NCBI GenBank assembly: GCA_022113835.1
Contig: JAILWY010000008.1
Location: forward strand, 3,340,001-3,404,000
Origin: Atopsyche davidsoni
Lineage: Eukaryota; Arthropoda; Insecta; Trichoptera; Hydrobiosidae
Direction of reading: 5' to 3'
DNA length: 64,000 nt
In this document: one piece after another, positions 21,650 through 33,584 of the stretch
How positions within the stretch are numbered: the first letter of the stretch is position 1
Layout: each line of letters opens with the position of its first letter
Made by a program: the position numbers and the translations under genes
Notes under the pieces: generated by a model
The model's database searches: none
What the model was told of the DNA's origin: nothing
The model's input: the letters and a program-made list of their open reading frames with translations, nothing else

Positions 21650-24180
21650 CGCATCATTTTTTAAAAAATAATATGTAATTGTCAGTTTAAAGATGCTGTT
21701 TAAATACAAGCAGTATCATTTTTGAAAAAATTAAAAAATCAAATGGGTTTTAATTACTGATTTATTTATTTTGAGTTTTAAGCATATTAAAAATATTATC
21801 AATTTAATTATTGTGCTTTGTTGTTGAAATAGGTTGAATTGAAAATCATGCTGTATTTTTGCAATAATAAAAAATAAATAATTATGTTCGAAGATTTTTA
21901 ATAAATCTGAGCTAAAGTTTTGTTGATACTTTTAAGTTATATCTGTTTTTTTTTAATTTTGCGAGTAAACAAGTGTGTCATATATAACTAAAATAAATAA
22001 GTAATATTTAAAAAAAATATTATCCACATTTTTTTGTCTTAATGCTAACAAAATTATAGTGAAACAATTGTAAAATTTTATAAATAGTCTTGAGTTTTCT
22101 TAACAACAAATATTCATGAATTTAAAAAAAAATACATAGAAATTATATTCTTGAATCAAAGTAGTGCTCTGTAAGTATTGTTGCTTAAGGTTATTGTTTT
22201 CATTTTATCATTTTGTATTTCAACCCTTAAAATATATTTATAAAATTTATTTAAATAAATAATGTTTTTTCATACTTTTAGAAGCCGTTGTTATAAATAA
22301 GTACATATTTACGAAAACTATTTTAAAAGTAGGTGTAGTAAGGTTACATAAAAGAAGTTTCTTATGTGTACGACACAATGTATATATATATATTTACATT
22401 TTTTTTTATATAATCTTAAATTTCAAGTCACATCTTACCAGAAATTGTGTTAACTTCCAAACTCGACCCGAGGGAGTAATAGGAAGATGCGAACAATTTA
22501 CAGAAGTACGCACAGAGTTCTGTTTCGTTTGCGACAAAATGTTTGTATCGGAACAAAAATATTAGAACTTCACATAAATCCATACTCAGTTATTTGATAA
22601 TAATTTTCAGTTTTTTTTTTGAGTTAGGTTGAATACATTTATTCCACTTAGTCCTGAGTACAAAGATTTTCAATTCTGGTTAAATCATATATTGAGTCTA
22701 TGTGTAATATATTTTTTAATATAATTTTTTTGTGGATTCATTGAAATACAACAATGCAAACATTGAAGTAGTCTTGAACAAGATGCAAACATAATTGCTT
22801 TTGGAAGTTTCAACATAATTTATAACCTGTTTCTTATTTGCTTATAATTAGTTTCTTGTGTTCAGATTATCTGTTATCAGGTTGTTTATTGCTTGTGAAG
22901 TAAAACTTAAAATAATCTACACAACAAACAATAAATAATTAAACTCCATATGTTAAAAGTAACTTTCAGCGAGAGTGTTGGTCGTTGATTTCAATTTTTC
23001 TCTTGCCTAAACTATAGATGAAATATTAAGGTATAATTATTTATTCAATTGCGTGCAATGAACGCATTTTTGCCACAAAGAAAACTTACATGCACTGTAA
23101 AAGAAAAGATTGCTAAAAGGAGTACAAAGCAGAAACCATGTATGCTTTTGTGTTTCCTGAAATTTTCCTGAAACTACAACAAAGGAAGAGTGCAAAAGAC
23201 TTTATTTTATTCTCGCTCAAAGACGTCGATTGGTAGAATTCCAGCACTAAAAGAAATGAAAACATTTCTGAATAAAAATTATAGTGAAAACAGCATGTGT
23301 TGGTTTGAAGACAAAGACAAACCTAAAAAGAATCTCCAATTTACTAGTGTAGCCCTTTTACGCACCCCTGTAAACGAGACAAGGGTGTGAATAATCACCT
23401 TAGTTCACAATATATAGTTTTTTGGGATATGTTATTTGAAATAGTATATTAAAAAAAAACAATTGTTAATTTTTCAACGCAACTATTGACAAGTATCCAA
23501 AATATTTCGTTTTATAAACACCTTTTTGTTTTGTTTGCCTTATAAGAATATTTTAGTCAAAACATGTAAAATTTAGTTATTAAGAAGGTATGTTTATTGT
23601 GGAACGAAATGTTTTCATTGAATACTGATTTACTTTATGAGATAATGAGAGGTCATTAACCTTTAAGTTTAATTTTAAAATTGTTTCACTGTCTTGCAAA
23701 ATACATTAACCTAAAAAAAAATTACGCAAGTGTTTTGCTTTTGCTGAAAATTCTTAACGTTGTAATAAATTTTTCATTGACCAATACAGTTTAAAATATA
23801 AAATAAAACTCTCATAAATCTGTACTTTAACAATGATTTTTTAGACTTTTGCACTTCAAAGTTAAACTGAAAATAACGATTCTCAATTAACATATATTTT
23901 TATTATATAAATGTAGTCTTTTGCCATTCGAATTATTTTTTTTTGTTCCTTACATTTGAAGTAGACGATTAAGTAATTTGTTATTTTTTTTTCTTAAAAT
24001 AATTGTTAGGAGCTTATATTTATATTATATTTTTTTCGTATCTTATAAATTTATTCTATTGAGTATAACAATTTTAAATACTTATGAGTACTCTTATAAT
24101 AAAGTAATACCTCGTAATTAACAAAAATAATACTTTTCAGGAGCGTCTTCAATAAAGCAATATAGCTAGATGATTATGTT
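21650..24180. other. AT-rich stretch, nothing recognised
   Basis: AT-rich DNA downstream of the Dpr gene. The 66-residue frame at 23190-23390 has no known motif. Confidence 0.45.
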
Positions 24181-24184
24181 CATA

Positions 24185-24190
24185 TTTATT
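24185..24190 (-). promoter_or_regulatory. Candidate poly(A) signal for the Dpr gene
   Basis: AATAAA on the minus strand, about 710 nt after the stop. It is the first canonical hexamer downstream, although an ATTAAA occurs earlier at 24333-24338. In DNA this AT-rich the hexamer is common by chance. Confidence 0.3.
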
Positions 24191-24899
24191 GTGCTTACGC
24201 CTTTTTGCCTTAAAATTTGGGAAGCGGTTATATACAAAAAATGATCATTATCTTGTAGTTATTTGGACACACATATAAAATGACATAATAACTTGAAGAG
24301 GATAACGAAAATTAGCTCATTAGCAAAAGTTTTTTAATAATGCGAATATATATTCAACGTATGGTTGAAAATTTACATTTACATGATTTTTCGAGAGTTC
24401 AAGGTACTTTTTTTTTGGACGTCAAAATAAAATTTTCAATATTTTATGCAGTACTTAACAAAAATTCAAAATTATCCCAATGACTTATATAAACAATTTT
24501 TTACATTTAACTAAAATGAGAAGTATATTTGGTGTTTAAATCAAACATAACTATACACTCAAATATACAGCCTAATATGCCGATGTATAATTTCAACCCC
24601 TTGGGGGTACACCGCACGCACCGAGATATTACTCCTGAAAATCAGATACAAGGTATGAAACAAAATTCAACCGATCTATGTGATCTTTGGGGAGTTAGAT
24701 TGTAGCGTGTAAAGCAAAATAACTTATTTGCAATACAAAAGTGTACCATAAGAGGTATTACTTCATCACAAGTGGTGTGTGTGTATATATATATGTATGC
24801 TATGGCTAATGCTTAAGTTATACATGCTATCACTGAGTCCGTATTATTGGCTGAACTTGTGGTTGTTTGGTCACTTTCAGTAACTTAAAAGATTGGCTG

Positions 24900-24988
24900 T
24901 CAGCTGAAGGCGAGGAGCAGCAGCAGGCACAGCACGGAAGGGGTGCATCGGGACATCCCTCCACGCTGCATTGCCAAGGGGTTCTCTC
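24900..24988 (-). CDS. Dpr-family Ig protein, last exon with GPI-type tail and stop
   Basis: Terminal coding exon. The acceptor is GTTTTTCAG|GAG. With the G from the upstream exon it reads GENPLAMQRGGMSR and then CTPSVLCLLLLLAFS before TGA at 24902-24900. The GENPxAMQxGG stretch is typical of Dpr C-termini. The hydrophobic run with no charged residues after it suggests a GPI-anchor signal rather than a membrane span with a cytoplasmic tail (inference). In another frame the same DNA is open as a Cys/Ser/Pro-rich 67-residue ORF. That frame is rejected, because only this one keeps the splice phase and the family sequence. Confidence 0.9.
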
Positions 24989-25912
24989 CTGAAAAACATA
25001 TATATTTATATAAACATAATATATGAATAACAATCACACTTGACTACAATTTAGAGCATAGTTTCCCAAACTATTTTGTCCCGTCGACCCCTTGTCGAGT
25101 TTTCCTGTTTTCGCCGACCCCCTGTCTTGCTAATTTTTACTATATTTTTGACATCTCATATAGAACAACTCACTTTCATAGGGTTTACTGTACAGTGAGT
25201 GAGTTTATGGGCTTGAATGGCTCTCGATTTAAAACTGTTTCCCTTGGAAGGTTCTGTCTGTCCTCGGTCTTCCTAAGCCGTACAGGTGTCCTTATTTTCT
25301 CGGAATATTTGTCAAATTAATTTTATTTTTTTACGCTCATCGGAGCTCCGTACAACCAATTAGCTGACCATCCGAGTTTATTAGCCCTTGTAAATGATTT
25401 TTAAAAAAAGGCAACACGATCGTAATGGTTCGTCTTCTTATGTCATAAGCTTCAAGAAGGTACGTCGGTATAGTTTTACAATGCCGAAAGCCTCGTTTCT
25501 CGAGCATTTGGCACGAACTTCTACGCTTCAGGGCTTCGATTCGTCACAAAGTACATAGGTACAATCTGTGCTCGGTGCATTATGACATTTACGAAATGTC
25601 TAAATTTTGGTGATGACCTGCTTCAATGGGATCCACTCTTACAGTTCATGGACCCCCAATTTTATTTTTCGCTGTCATTGACCCCTTGTAGGGAAAAATC
25701 GACCCCTGGGGGTCGATATTGACCACTTGGGAACCTCTGATTTAGAGGTTTTATGTAAAATTTATCTTTGATGTTTTGTAGCATTGCTGTTCATTTTAAG
25801 TATGTGAACGATGTTAGAACATGAATTTAAAAAAAATATTAAATTTCCAAACCGACTGCGTAAAAAAATCTAGTATTGGGGGTGGTGATGTGGTCTAAGA
25901 ATGATGGAGTAC
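24989..25912 (-). other. Dpr intron between last two coding exons
   Basis: A 924-nt intron, GT-AG on the minus strand. About three quarters of it is one hAT MITE (25057-25739). The remaining DNA is AT-rich, with no feature I can support. Confidence 0.88.
25057..25739. mobile_element. hAT MITE with 8-bp target duplication
   Basis: Ends CATAGTTTCCCAAACT and, inverted, CAGAGGTTCCCAAGTGG, the hAT-type CAGxGGTTCCCAA terminus. It is flanked by the perfect duplication ATTTAGAG (25049-25056 and 25740-25747). Subterminal GTCGACCCC motifs repeat at both ends. No transposase frame; 683 bp. It lies inside the short Dpr intron. A reversed relative is at 43774-44445. Confidence 0.92.
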
Positions 25913-26049
25913 CTCTGAGCACGTGGACGGCCACGGTGGTGGCAGAAACATCTTCCAGGGCACACGTGTAGTTGCCAGAGTCTCTCTTGGCTGCGTTGGC
26001 GATGTACAGTCGTGATAAGGCCCCACTATTCTGGACCTCCGTCTTAACA
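25913..26049 (-). CDS. Dpr-family Ig protein, exon with second half of Ig domain 2
   Basis: Second coding exon, 137 bp. The acceptor is CTGTCCGCAG|T and the donor CAGAG|GTACTC. The first T completes the Ser codon split from the upstream exon (AG|T). Then come 45 codons from VKTEVQNSGALSR to VAVHVLR, and one G that starts the Gly codon of the last exon. DSGNYTCALE is the classic Ig F-strand motif with the second disulfide cysteine, and NYT is a possible N-glycosylation site. Neighbours are both mobile elements: a hAT MITE 174 nt downstream and a deleted mariner 180 nt upstream. Reading straight through the acceptor gives a longer open frame starting MNFFISVR, but that part is intron. Confidence 0.93.
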
Positions 26050-26228
26050 CTGCGGACAGAGATAAAGAAATTCATAAAAACCTGGTCATTATAAGAAACA
26101 AAGGCTGCGGAAATACTAAATGGGTGGTTTGATAAATGATTTTTGATAGAGAGGTTCCCAAATGAATATTTGTAATTTCACGATTTGTATTGACAGTAAA
26201 AATCGTTGAAAAAAGACGTTTTGATATA

Positions 26229-26735
26229 TACGAGGGCGGTCCGATAAGTACTTAGCTTACACTTTAGCTCGATACACTTGACCCAGCGATGCTCCGACTT
26301 CTTGAACCCATCTGAAAAATTCGTTTTCTCGAGGTCTGCAAAGTGGGCCTCCGTGGCGGCGATGAGCTCCTCATTCGACTTAAATTTCTGCCCGGCGAGT
26401 GACTTTTTCAAGTTTGGAAACAAAAAAAAATTGCACGGGGAAAAATCTGAAGTATACGGTGGATGGGGGAGCAGTTCGTAGTGCGATTCGACCAATTTGG
26501 CCGTGGCGACGGCGGAGGTGTGAGCCGGTGCGTTGTCATGGTGGAAGAGCACTTTTTTCTTCGTCAAATGGGGCCGTTTTTTCTGCAATTCACGGCCCAA
26601 TAATTCGGCATAGTAGAGCCCTGTGACCGTTATGTCCTTATCCAGGTAGTCAATGTAGATCGCACCTTGTGAATCCCAGAAAACGGTGGCCATCACCTTT
26701 CCGGCCGATAGGACAGTCTTCGCCTTCTTCCACAC
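26229..26735 (-). pseudogene. Mariner transposase C-terminal half, catalytic Asp lost
   Basis: Open frame with the mariner D,D34D core: ATVFWDSQGA (first Asp), LFHHDNAPAH (second Asp), then exactly 34 residues later PYTSDFSPCNFFLFP, where the third Asp is Asn (AAT). Downstream LKKSLAGQKFKSNEEL and FADLEKTNFSDGFKK match mariner. The normal C-terminus is deleted and the frame reads through the terminal repeat into flanking DNA. N-terminal third missing. Dead. Confidence 0.9.
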
Positions 26736-26879
26736 GCGGTCAAAACAAAACTACGATTCGGCTGAAATTTTGACAGTAGCCGAGAACGCTACGAGAATGT
26801 ACTACACGATAGTAAATCTCTCTTGCGATACTAGCACCATCGGGTGGTGAAGCTAATTACTTATCGGACCGCTCTCGTA
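26229..26879 (-). mobile_element. Mariner element, internally deleted (M2)
   Basis: Terminal repeats TACGAGGGCGGTCCGATAAG and its inverse (CGGACCGCTCTCGTA), flanked by TA on both sides. 651 bp. It keeps the 5' leader and the C-terminal half of the transposase; the N-terminal third is deleted. It lies 180 nt upstream of Dpr exon 2 in the giant intron. Confidence 0.92.
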
Positions 26880-28940
26880 TATTGTAAAGAATAAATATTT
26901 AGCGCCAGAGATAGGCAGTTCCTGGTCGTCGACCGCAAGGCATTCCGTATGGAGATCTAGTGGTGGGCCTCGAGTGGCGGTCGCTGGTGCTGGTCTATCC
27001 CTGAAGCAGGTATCAGTACTAAGCCAGTATAAATAATTTGAAAATTTGGGCAATAAATTTGCCCCAAAGGCTTGAAAAGAACAGCCGCTACTTCAAGCCA
27101 GCCTTCGTACTTGAACCGAAAGAAAAAATGACATTCCTACTTAAAAAAAATTGACTGCAATTTTCCTGCGGATGCCAGTTGCTGCAAATAAACTATACTG
27201 CAGTATCAGTGAATATCTCTGATTGACAAGTGCCCTTATAAGGCAAATAGATAGCATAATAGATAAGGGATTACAGCAATTTTAGTTAGTGAGCACTTTT
27301 AATTTTTTCAGGACTTCTTCAGACTCATTACTCTGAGACATAAAAATATACTAAATACGTATGCTTTTTTAATCGACCCATTAAGTTTCAATATTTATTC
27401 GCAAGTTATTTGAGTTGAATAATTATTTTTAATTTAAAAAAATCCCATTGAATATATAACTATATATATAGGCTTGGAAAAATAAGCTTATTAAATAGAA
27501 AGTTTCATTAAAGCAATTCAAATTTTAAAAAAGCTTTAGTTTGAAGAATGATATAACTACGTATAAAACATTCAGGCAGGTTGTGAGGAAAAATATTTTC
27601 ATAAATATCATGTTAAATTTTTTGCTTACGAAGGTATTGTTATAAAAATAAATATTACTGTCCATATTTTAAATTTATTATTTCTCCACGCGTTGAACTA
27701 TAACAAAAAGTTTTTTTTTAACCACGTCTCGTAGTTTTTACAACCAGAAAATCTGTGGAAAATGCCGACGTCTAAGGTACGAAAATATTGTTGTGATAAA
27801 TGCTGAAAACCACCTTCTTATAAAAAATACAATCTATTTCTATTGCAAAAAAATGGCGTGAAAAGTCTTTGTGATTCGTTTTTATAAATTTCGTATTTTT
27901 GCATTATTTTGTGAAATATCTTTGAAATAAAATAAAAACGAGAAAAAAAAATATATGCAAATGGTAAAACTTGATATAGTTCTTTTAATAACAAGAACTT
28001 GTGAATTTTAATCGATTTCATTTTAGAATACATGTTTTTAATTCAATTAGCAACGAAAATAAATATTTTTTTACAGGAAATAATTTCACATAGAAATCAC
28101 ATTTTAGCATTTATCTTTTTCAGAAATATTTCTATGATCGGTTATTTAAATTTATTTCAAATTAAAATATTTTATCCTCAAGCTTTTTGTTGATCATAGC
28201 ATATTTATAATTATACAAATATTTTTTTTTTACTTTAAAATTTACATTCACTATTACCAAAGCAAGTCGCTCAGAATTTGATTCGAGAAAAGGTCCGACG
28301 TCTATTAATAGAAATCACGTGATGAAGTAATGAAAATTAATTCAGTGAATTTTCATGTATCAGGTCAGGTTAAAGGTTTGGATTAATTTTGTATGAAAAT
28401 ACGTATTGTCTTCGCGTGACAGGGGTGTCATGATTGAGAAACACGTCAACAAGAGATTATCGCCTTTTTAACAATAGAAATGCGTGGCTAGCCCAATCAA
28501 CAATGGCTCAACACATTTGTTCAGTTTGCTTCAGACTTTGAAATTATTTCTTAAATTTCGGTAGTTATCTTAAATGTATTCGTGATTTCCTGTTATACTT
28601 GAAACCTGAAAGTAATTTGTGTTTGATTTAAAAACACGAAACAATGAAACATGTTTATTATGCGGGCGTTTATATTCAGTTAAAGGCGATACTTTTACGA
28701 AGTTCACCAAAATAGTATAATATATACTCCTTAAACACTCGTTGAAAATGTTATATACATTGTAAGGCAATGAATTTTATAAGGGGCTTTCAGTTTGTCG
28801 AAAATCTATCAAGTAAATGGAATATAAAGAACTACACACAAGAAAGTGACTACTCTCAATGTTTATACGATTTAAATAACAAATACTTGGTATTTATTTT
28901 TTTAAACGAGGGCCAAGACATTTATTTTTTTATTCGTGAA
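26880..28940. other. Giant-intron stretch, nothing recognised
   Basis: 26.90-27.05 kb is GC-richer without a clear frame. The rest is AT-rich. Confidence 0.45.
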
Positions 28941-28954
28941 TTTATTATATTCAC

Positions 28955-29150
28955 ATTATCTTCACTTTGAGTTTATTAAAATTATTTGCATTACTAGTTT
29001 CGACTCAATACACTGGTTCATCATCAGAAGCATAACTAAACAGTTAAACTCAAAGTGAAGACAAAAAAACAAAGGTACTTTAATCATTATAATAATGGAT
29101 CTTCACGAATCAAATGCCTTGTCCCTCAACAAGATATCATATTCAAATAA
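28955..29150 (-). repeat. Hammerhead foldback repeat, family A copy 4
   Basis: CTTCACTTTGAGTTTA on the left and AACTCAAAGTGAAGAC on the right form arms around a hammerhead. The family tail ATGGATCTTCACGAATCAAA follows on the right. Confidence 0.75.
28988..29031 (-). ncRNA. Hammerhead ribozyme motif, family A copy 4
   Basis: Minus strand: CTGATGA and GAAA intact, CTAG palindrome, site GUA (allowed NUH). Stem I has one U-U mismatch (GCTT against ATGC). Stem II pairs differ from other copies and are weaker. Confidence 0.55.
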
Positions 29151-29339
29151 ACAAGTAAGTTGGTATTCAACCACGAGAAAACTAGGCCAATATGTTGTCA
29201 TCGTCGCTATCTCTTTATACTCGGGCACATTGCGAATAAATATTTATATTATAATAATCCTCAGGGTGGCGTTCATTTCTTAGCATAATACATTTTGATT
29301 GTTTCAATCTTAATATACAGCGCCATGAAAATCATAAAA

Positions 29340-29575
29340 GTATATGGGGTACTGGAGCCTCCGGATATCGGAGAAGCAATAGAAAGCAGACGCCGGGGGT
29401 AGTCGGCTGATATGCGGGAATTATTCCGAGTATGGGGGCGATTAAATTTTGTACTCTGTAACGCGCGAGGGGCTGTTTTAAATTTCAGCATATCGGAAGG
29501 CTCCTGAAAACGCGGAAAAATGCCCATTATCGATTTAACGAAGGTGGTAGACCGTTAAGAGGTATCGGTGTTGCT
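29340..29575. other. GC-richer block, unknown
   Basis: GC-richer patch with no domain-bearing frame; possibly a conserved intronic element. Confidence 0.25.
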
Positions 29576-29614
29576 CGAATACGCACGACAGTCTGTATCA
29601 ATTTAACCATCAAA

Positions 29615-29712
29615 TATGAATATAATGATAAAAGTAGCTTTGTATTTTGTCTTCACTTTGAGTTTGAACTCAAAGTGAAGATAAAATACAAATGTCCCTC
29701 AACAAGATCAGA
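29615..29712. repeat. Family A foldback arms without the hammerhead
   Basis: AAAGTAGCTTTGTATTTTGTCTTCACTTTG is met almost directly by its reverse complement across a TGAGTTTGAACTCA centre. The family tail (CCCTCAACAAGATC) follows. The hammerhead has been lost, leaving a near-perfect palindrome. (Arm positions about 29630-29664 and 29667-29692.). Confidence 0.7.
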
Positions 29713-29937
29713 TATGAAGGTTTTGCTTGTTATTGATGTGATGAAGGTCATATGATCTTTAAAAACTTTCTTTGCTTAATGTTTTGTGTTGTTTTCTTCT
29801 GTGTACACAGAAAAAAAGTGATGAAAACGTATTGCAGTCAGAATACCAACTTATTGCTTCCTACTGCGTGTTTTTTTGTTTAAAACCTTCTCCCATAGAA
29901 TAATATTCTTATAAATTTTAATCCTCCCAGCCTCCAG

Positions 29938-30275
29938 CTCTCGCCATTCTGTTCCCTGAGCGTGTGTAAAGGATTGGTAATGGAGTAGTGTTCTTGGAAT
30001 GATTATGGAGGAATATGCTCTGGAAGTACTTTGTCGAGGTGGAAAGGTATCAGATCTAAACGCAAGAGCTTTGTAAGAAAAGAATTATATAATAATGCTA
30101 TTGGGCAGCAGCAATACGCAGAATTTTCCTTTCAATATAAAATTGCCCCGTAGAAGGACCCACAACACTCTTTTTTCCATAGAAAACCATGAACACTGGC
30201 TTAGCATGAGTATATGCTCAGTAAAATATTCGCCAAAATCATCTGAGAAGAAGCACTTGATAAAGAAAAATAAGT
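29938..30275 (+). repeat. Family G interspersed repeat, full-length copy
   Basis: Longest copy, about 340 bp, from GCCATTCTGTTCCCTGAG to GCACTTGATAAAGAA. It aligns with 10.92-11.21 kb (reverse) and 54.06-54.38 kb (forward). I do not see target duplications or terminal repeats; it may be the 3' end of a retroelement. Confidence 0.7.
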
Positions 30276-30279
30276 AATT

Positions 30280-31560
30280 TAAAAACGAGTAACAATCGCA
30301 AATCTCAAATCTTGTTATCACATCTCTTTTATATGTATTAATTACAGTTAAATTTATATTTGAATTTCCAGTCCCAGACTCGTAGAAAGTTTCAAACAAA
30401 GCCTGTATCGTATCTCTTTTTACATATAAATTGAATAACGCGAGGAAAATAACAAAATAAGTTGCAGGCTTTCACAAATTGCCTCTCCAGGATAGCCGGC
30501 TGCAGAGGTCTTCAGCAAATACACCCCTTAAAGGGACAGGTCCTCCCCTAATTGGTGTTTAGCCTACTGCGTCACGTAATGTTTGCTTTTCACTGTTTTT
30601 TGAGACCGCCCGGACGAAAAGGAAAAGAGCCCCTAACATTATTTGTCCTGCAGCCTTTTAAGCTTTTCGTAAATCTCTCCTTTAAACGAGGCTGTTTTTT
30701 TTTTTTTTTTTTTAAGAAGAGCTTTCGTGTAACTAGATATGTATTGAAACACTTCATATTTGAATACAAGAAAAAAATATTTTTTTAGGATCCTCAAAAT
30801 AAGAAAATTGTGTTGAAAATTATTGACAGATTTGTAGTTGATAAAATTTCTTTGTAACTCATTTTTACAGTTTTTCTTGTATGAAGATGTTATATATTAT
30901 AAGTTTTTGAAACATAAGGGTGTTAAAGACGAAATAACCATAGCACACATACCTTTTTAAGTTAGTGGTTTCTTTACATGCTGTAGTTTCAGTTTCAGAT
31001 GAAATGATTTATCACGCCGTTTGATTAATTAAATACAAACGTTTGCGTTGCCTTTGATATATTAAATGCGATTAAAATAATTACGTTTTAATTATTTTAA
31101 ATGTTTTCGTGTGTTCGGGCGTGAACCATGAAAACAAGTAAAAGCCATTTGTAAATCACAGTATATATATTTATTAATTTAAATTTACAACGTAGTTATA
31201 TAAGTTTCGATCAAAAATAACGTTTTAGTTGTTTGGGTTACTTTTTTGGCTCAGTGGTTTGACTTTCGCAAATACTGATTATTTTTGGCTTATTTTGATT
31301 ACTGTTATTGCCTGAAAATGGTTAAAATATTTGTCTTATTTAACTCAAACGTAAAATGTTGTTTTCAAAGCATTTTCATATGAATGTAGTCGCGATTCAG
31401 AATTTGCGAGGGTGTGACTTAATATTCCGTCAAAATATTATATTATGTTGAGGGGCACTAAAAAAATAAAATTCACATTTAAAAGCAAAAATCCGAAGAT
31501 CGGTCTGCGATATCAATTCTACTTCTGAAAACCACCCTCATGTAGAGGGCTGATGTGTTT
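30280..31560. other. Giant-intron stretch, nothing recognised
   Basis: AT-rich, with a long T tract near 30690-30713. Confidence 0.45.
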
Positions 31561-31569
31561 ATTTAGATG

Positions 31570-31872
31570 TTAGGTGTGGCATCCCCAGAGTAAAAAAAAA
31601 CGGCTTAGCGTGTGGAATGTCTTTACGGTTATGGGGGTGGATGAAAAGGTATTGGAGACTTTAAATGCTTCTCCGATCGCTTTTACTGCAATGATACAAG
31701 GAAAAACACTTATATTAGTAATATATGGGGATGTTTTTGCGGTTAATTCTGTTTTGACGATCAACTTTAAGTGTTTTTGGGAGTCGAAGATACTCGAGTA
31801 CATCTCAAGGTCAGTGTCAATAATATTAATGTAAAATAAACAAGCCGTTTCGGTTATATACAGCGAGCTCAA
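31570..31872 (-). other. Block open on both strands, no known domain
   Basis: About 260-300 bp free of stops in one frame on each strand (86 residues plus, 100 residues minus). No motif I recognise. It could be a decayed transposon ORF or chance. Confidence 0.25.
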
Positions 31873-31992
31873 AAAAACGAGTCGAATATACTTGTCGTTA
31901 TAAAAATCACAAAAAAAGTTTTATTTAATAATTTAAAATTATTTATAGATTGAATATTTTTGACAGAGAGTACTTGGTGGAATTTCATTTTA

Positions 31993-32151
31993 ATATTTTT
32001 GAGTAAAATACTTGAGTGATTTTCCACATGACCGGTTTCGCCAATCAAACATAATCTCTGTTTGATAATGCCAACGTGAAAGGTTGGCGAAACCGGTCAC
32101 AAATAAAAACGAACATGTGGAAAATCACTCAAGTATTTTTCTCAAAAATAT
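31993..32151 (+). repeat. Hammerhead foldback repeat, family C
   Basis: Arms at about 31993-32045 and 32084-32151 pair over roughly 45 bp (ACTTGAGTGATTTTCCACAT and its complement, and GACCGGTTTCGCCA/TGGCGAAACCGGTC). A hammerhead-like motif sits at the apex. Sequence unrelated to family A. Confidence 0.75.
32059..32101 (+). ncRNA. Hammerhead-like motif, family C
   Basis: TGT/ACA stem I, TTGATAA in the core position (two changes from CUGAUGA), extra T, perfect 6-bp stem II GCCAAC/GTTGGC, GAAA, CCGG palindrome, TC. Architecture identical to family A but core decayed, so probably inactive. Confidence 0.55.
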
Positions 32152-32419
32152 TTGTAGATTGCTTAAAATTATTTTGTCGTTAAAATATTTAATGTAAATT
32201 ATCGATGACAAAAATTCACAGAGATTTTTTTTGAATATGTGATATTTTTTTCACTTTATGTACGTGGAATTAAACTCATTAATGGCTTAGTTAAATCTAT
32301 AAACAAAATTTTATTATAGTTTATTTAAATTCAATACAACACATTTTTGGTCATAATATTGCAGGTATACTAATACTACATCTTGCAATTCTGAAATTTA
32401 TTGTAAATAGTACTTATGA

Positions 32420-32553
32420 ATTGATAATGATTAAGTACATTTTTACAAATATTGAAAATTGATTAAAGAAACTCTCAGATAAATATCATCGTGATTCTGA
32501 GAGTTTCTTTAATCAATTTTGAATATATGAAAAAATGTACTTAATCATTATCA
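32420..32553. repeat. Long hairpin, about 60-bp arms
   Basis: Perfect 25-bp arms at 32455-32479 and 32496-32520 around a 16-nt loop. They extend with minor breaks to about 32420 and 32553 (TTGATAATGATTAAGTACAT and its complement). The inner part matches 9.74-9.77 kb. Confidence 0.9.
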
Positions 32554-32919
32554 ATCAATAAAACCTGTATAGGGAATTCGTACTTCCTGTGAGACGGTCT
32601 TCACAAAAATCAATAGCAATGTATTTATGCAATTAATTTTAAATGAAAACTTTAAGCACATAATGTTCATTTGAACCAAAATAATTTTTTTATTTTTTTT
32701 TTATAATATCTTACAACCGATTTTCGGTATACTAAAATTTATTTTTATATTAAAAACTAGTATTTTCACATTCAAAACCTATTACTTTTTACAACAGCCC
32801 CACCGCCCGTTCCATTTGCATTCATGAATGTTGATCCGTATATGCAGTTTTGAGCGCGTTTGCATGCATATATTTAATTCACGGCACTTGTTATATTCAG
32901 GGTGGCATTTTCATGTTCT

Positions 32920-33160
32920 ATTCATTCCGTGAATTCTCCAGCGGTCCCAGAGCGTCCATCCCTCTCGGTAATTGCTCTCGGCGACCACGACCGAGTACGT
33001 GGAGAAGCCTCCTCCTTTGCCAATATACCGCCATTGAACTTTCCAAGCAATGAGAGAATTCTTGTGAATGCAGAAATTTGAAATAGCATCCCAGAGACGT
33101 ATTTATTTTAAAAACACCTATCGCATTAAATAAAGTCTTAGTCTTAGAAATTGCGTTGCC
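32920..33160. repeat. GC-rich block ending in AT-rich tail, possible retroposon
   Basis: GC-rich segment (GGTCCCAGAGCGTCCATCCC, GGCGACCACGACCGAG) that passes into TTAAATAAAGTCTTAGTCTTAG, a polyadenylation-like end. Family not identified. Confidence 0.35.
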
Positions 33161-33584
33161 TTGGTTCGGTCCTGGTACTAGGATATACTTCATTTAATGA
33201 TGTCTGATATAAGTACCAATACCGAGATGTTACAACGCGCAACGAACACCTAAAAAAATTAATTGAAATTTCATTTCTGAACGAAAATATATTCAAGTGG
33301 TTTATATAAAATAATTTAAAATATAAAAATCTCGTACAATTCATCGTTTTCTGTGAAAACAATATTTCCTGATAAAAACGGCTCTGTTTACTGCCACGCT
33401 CGCTAATAAAATAAAATAGTCTGATATTTGCAAGTAATAGGCTCGTTATTTTCAGAACAGCTTAATTATGTTCATTATCATTATATTTATGAGATTAATC
33501 AGACAAATTATTAATTGTGGCGTGGGCTTGAATACGACTTCCCTATTATAACTTTATATAAAGATCAATGACTGAAATATTGTA

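Noticed and set aside
24903..25033. 67-residue Cys-rich open frame as a small secreted protein
   Set aside because: It overlaps the Dpr last exon in another frame, and the spliced frame explains the sequence better.
31570..31872. Overlapping frames on both strands as a gene
   Set aside because: No domain in either; stops absent on both strands points to composition or decayed element rather than a gene.
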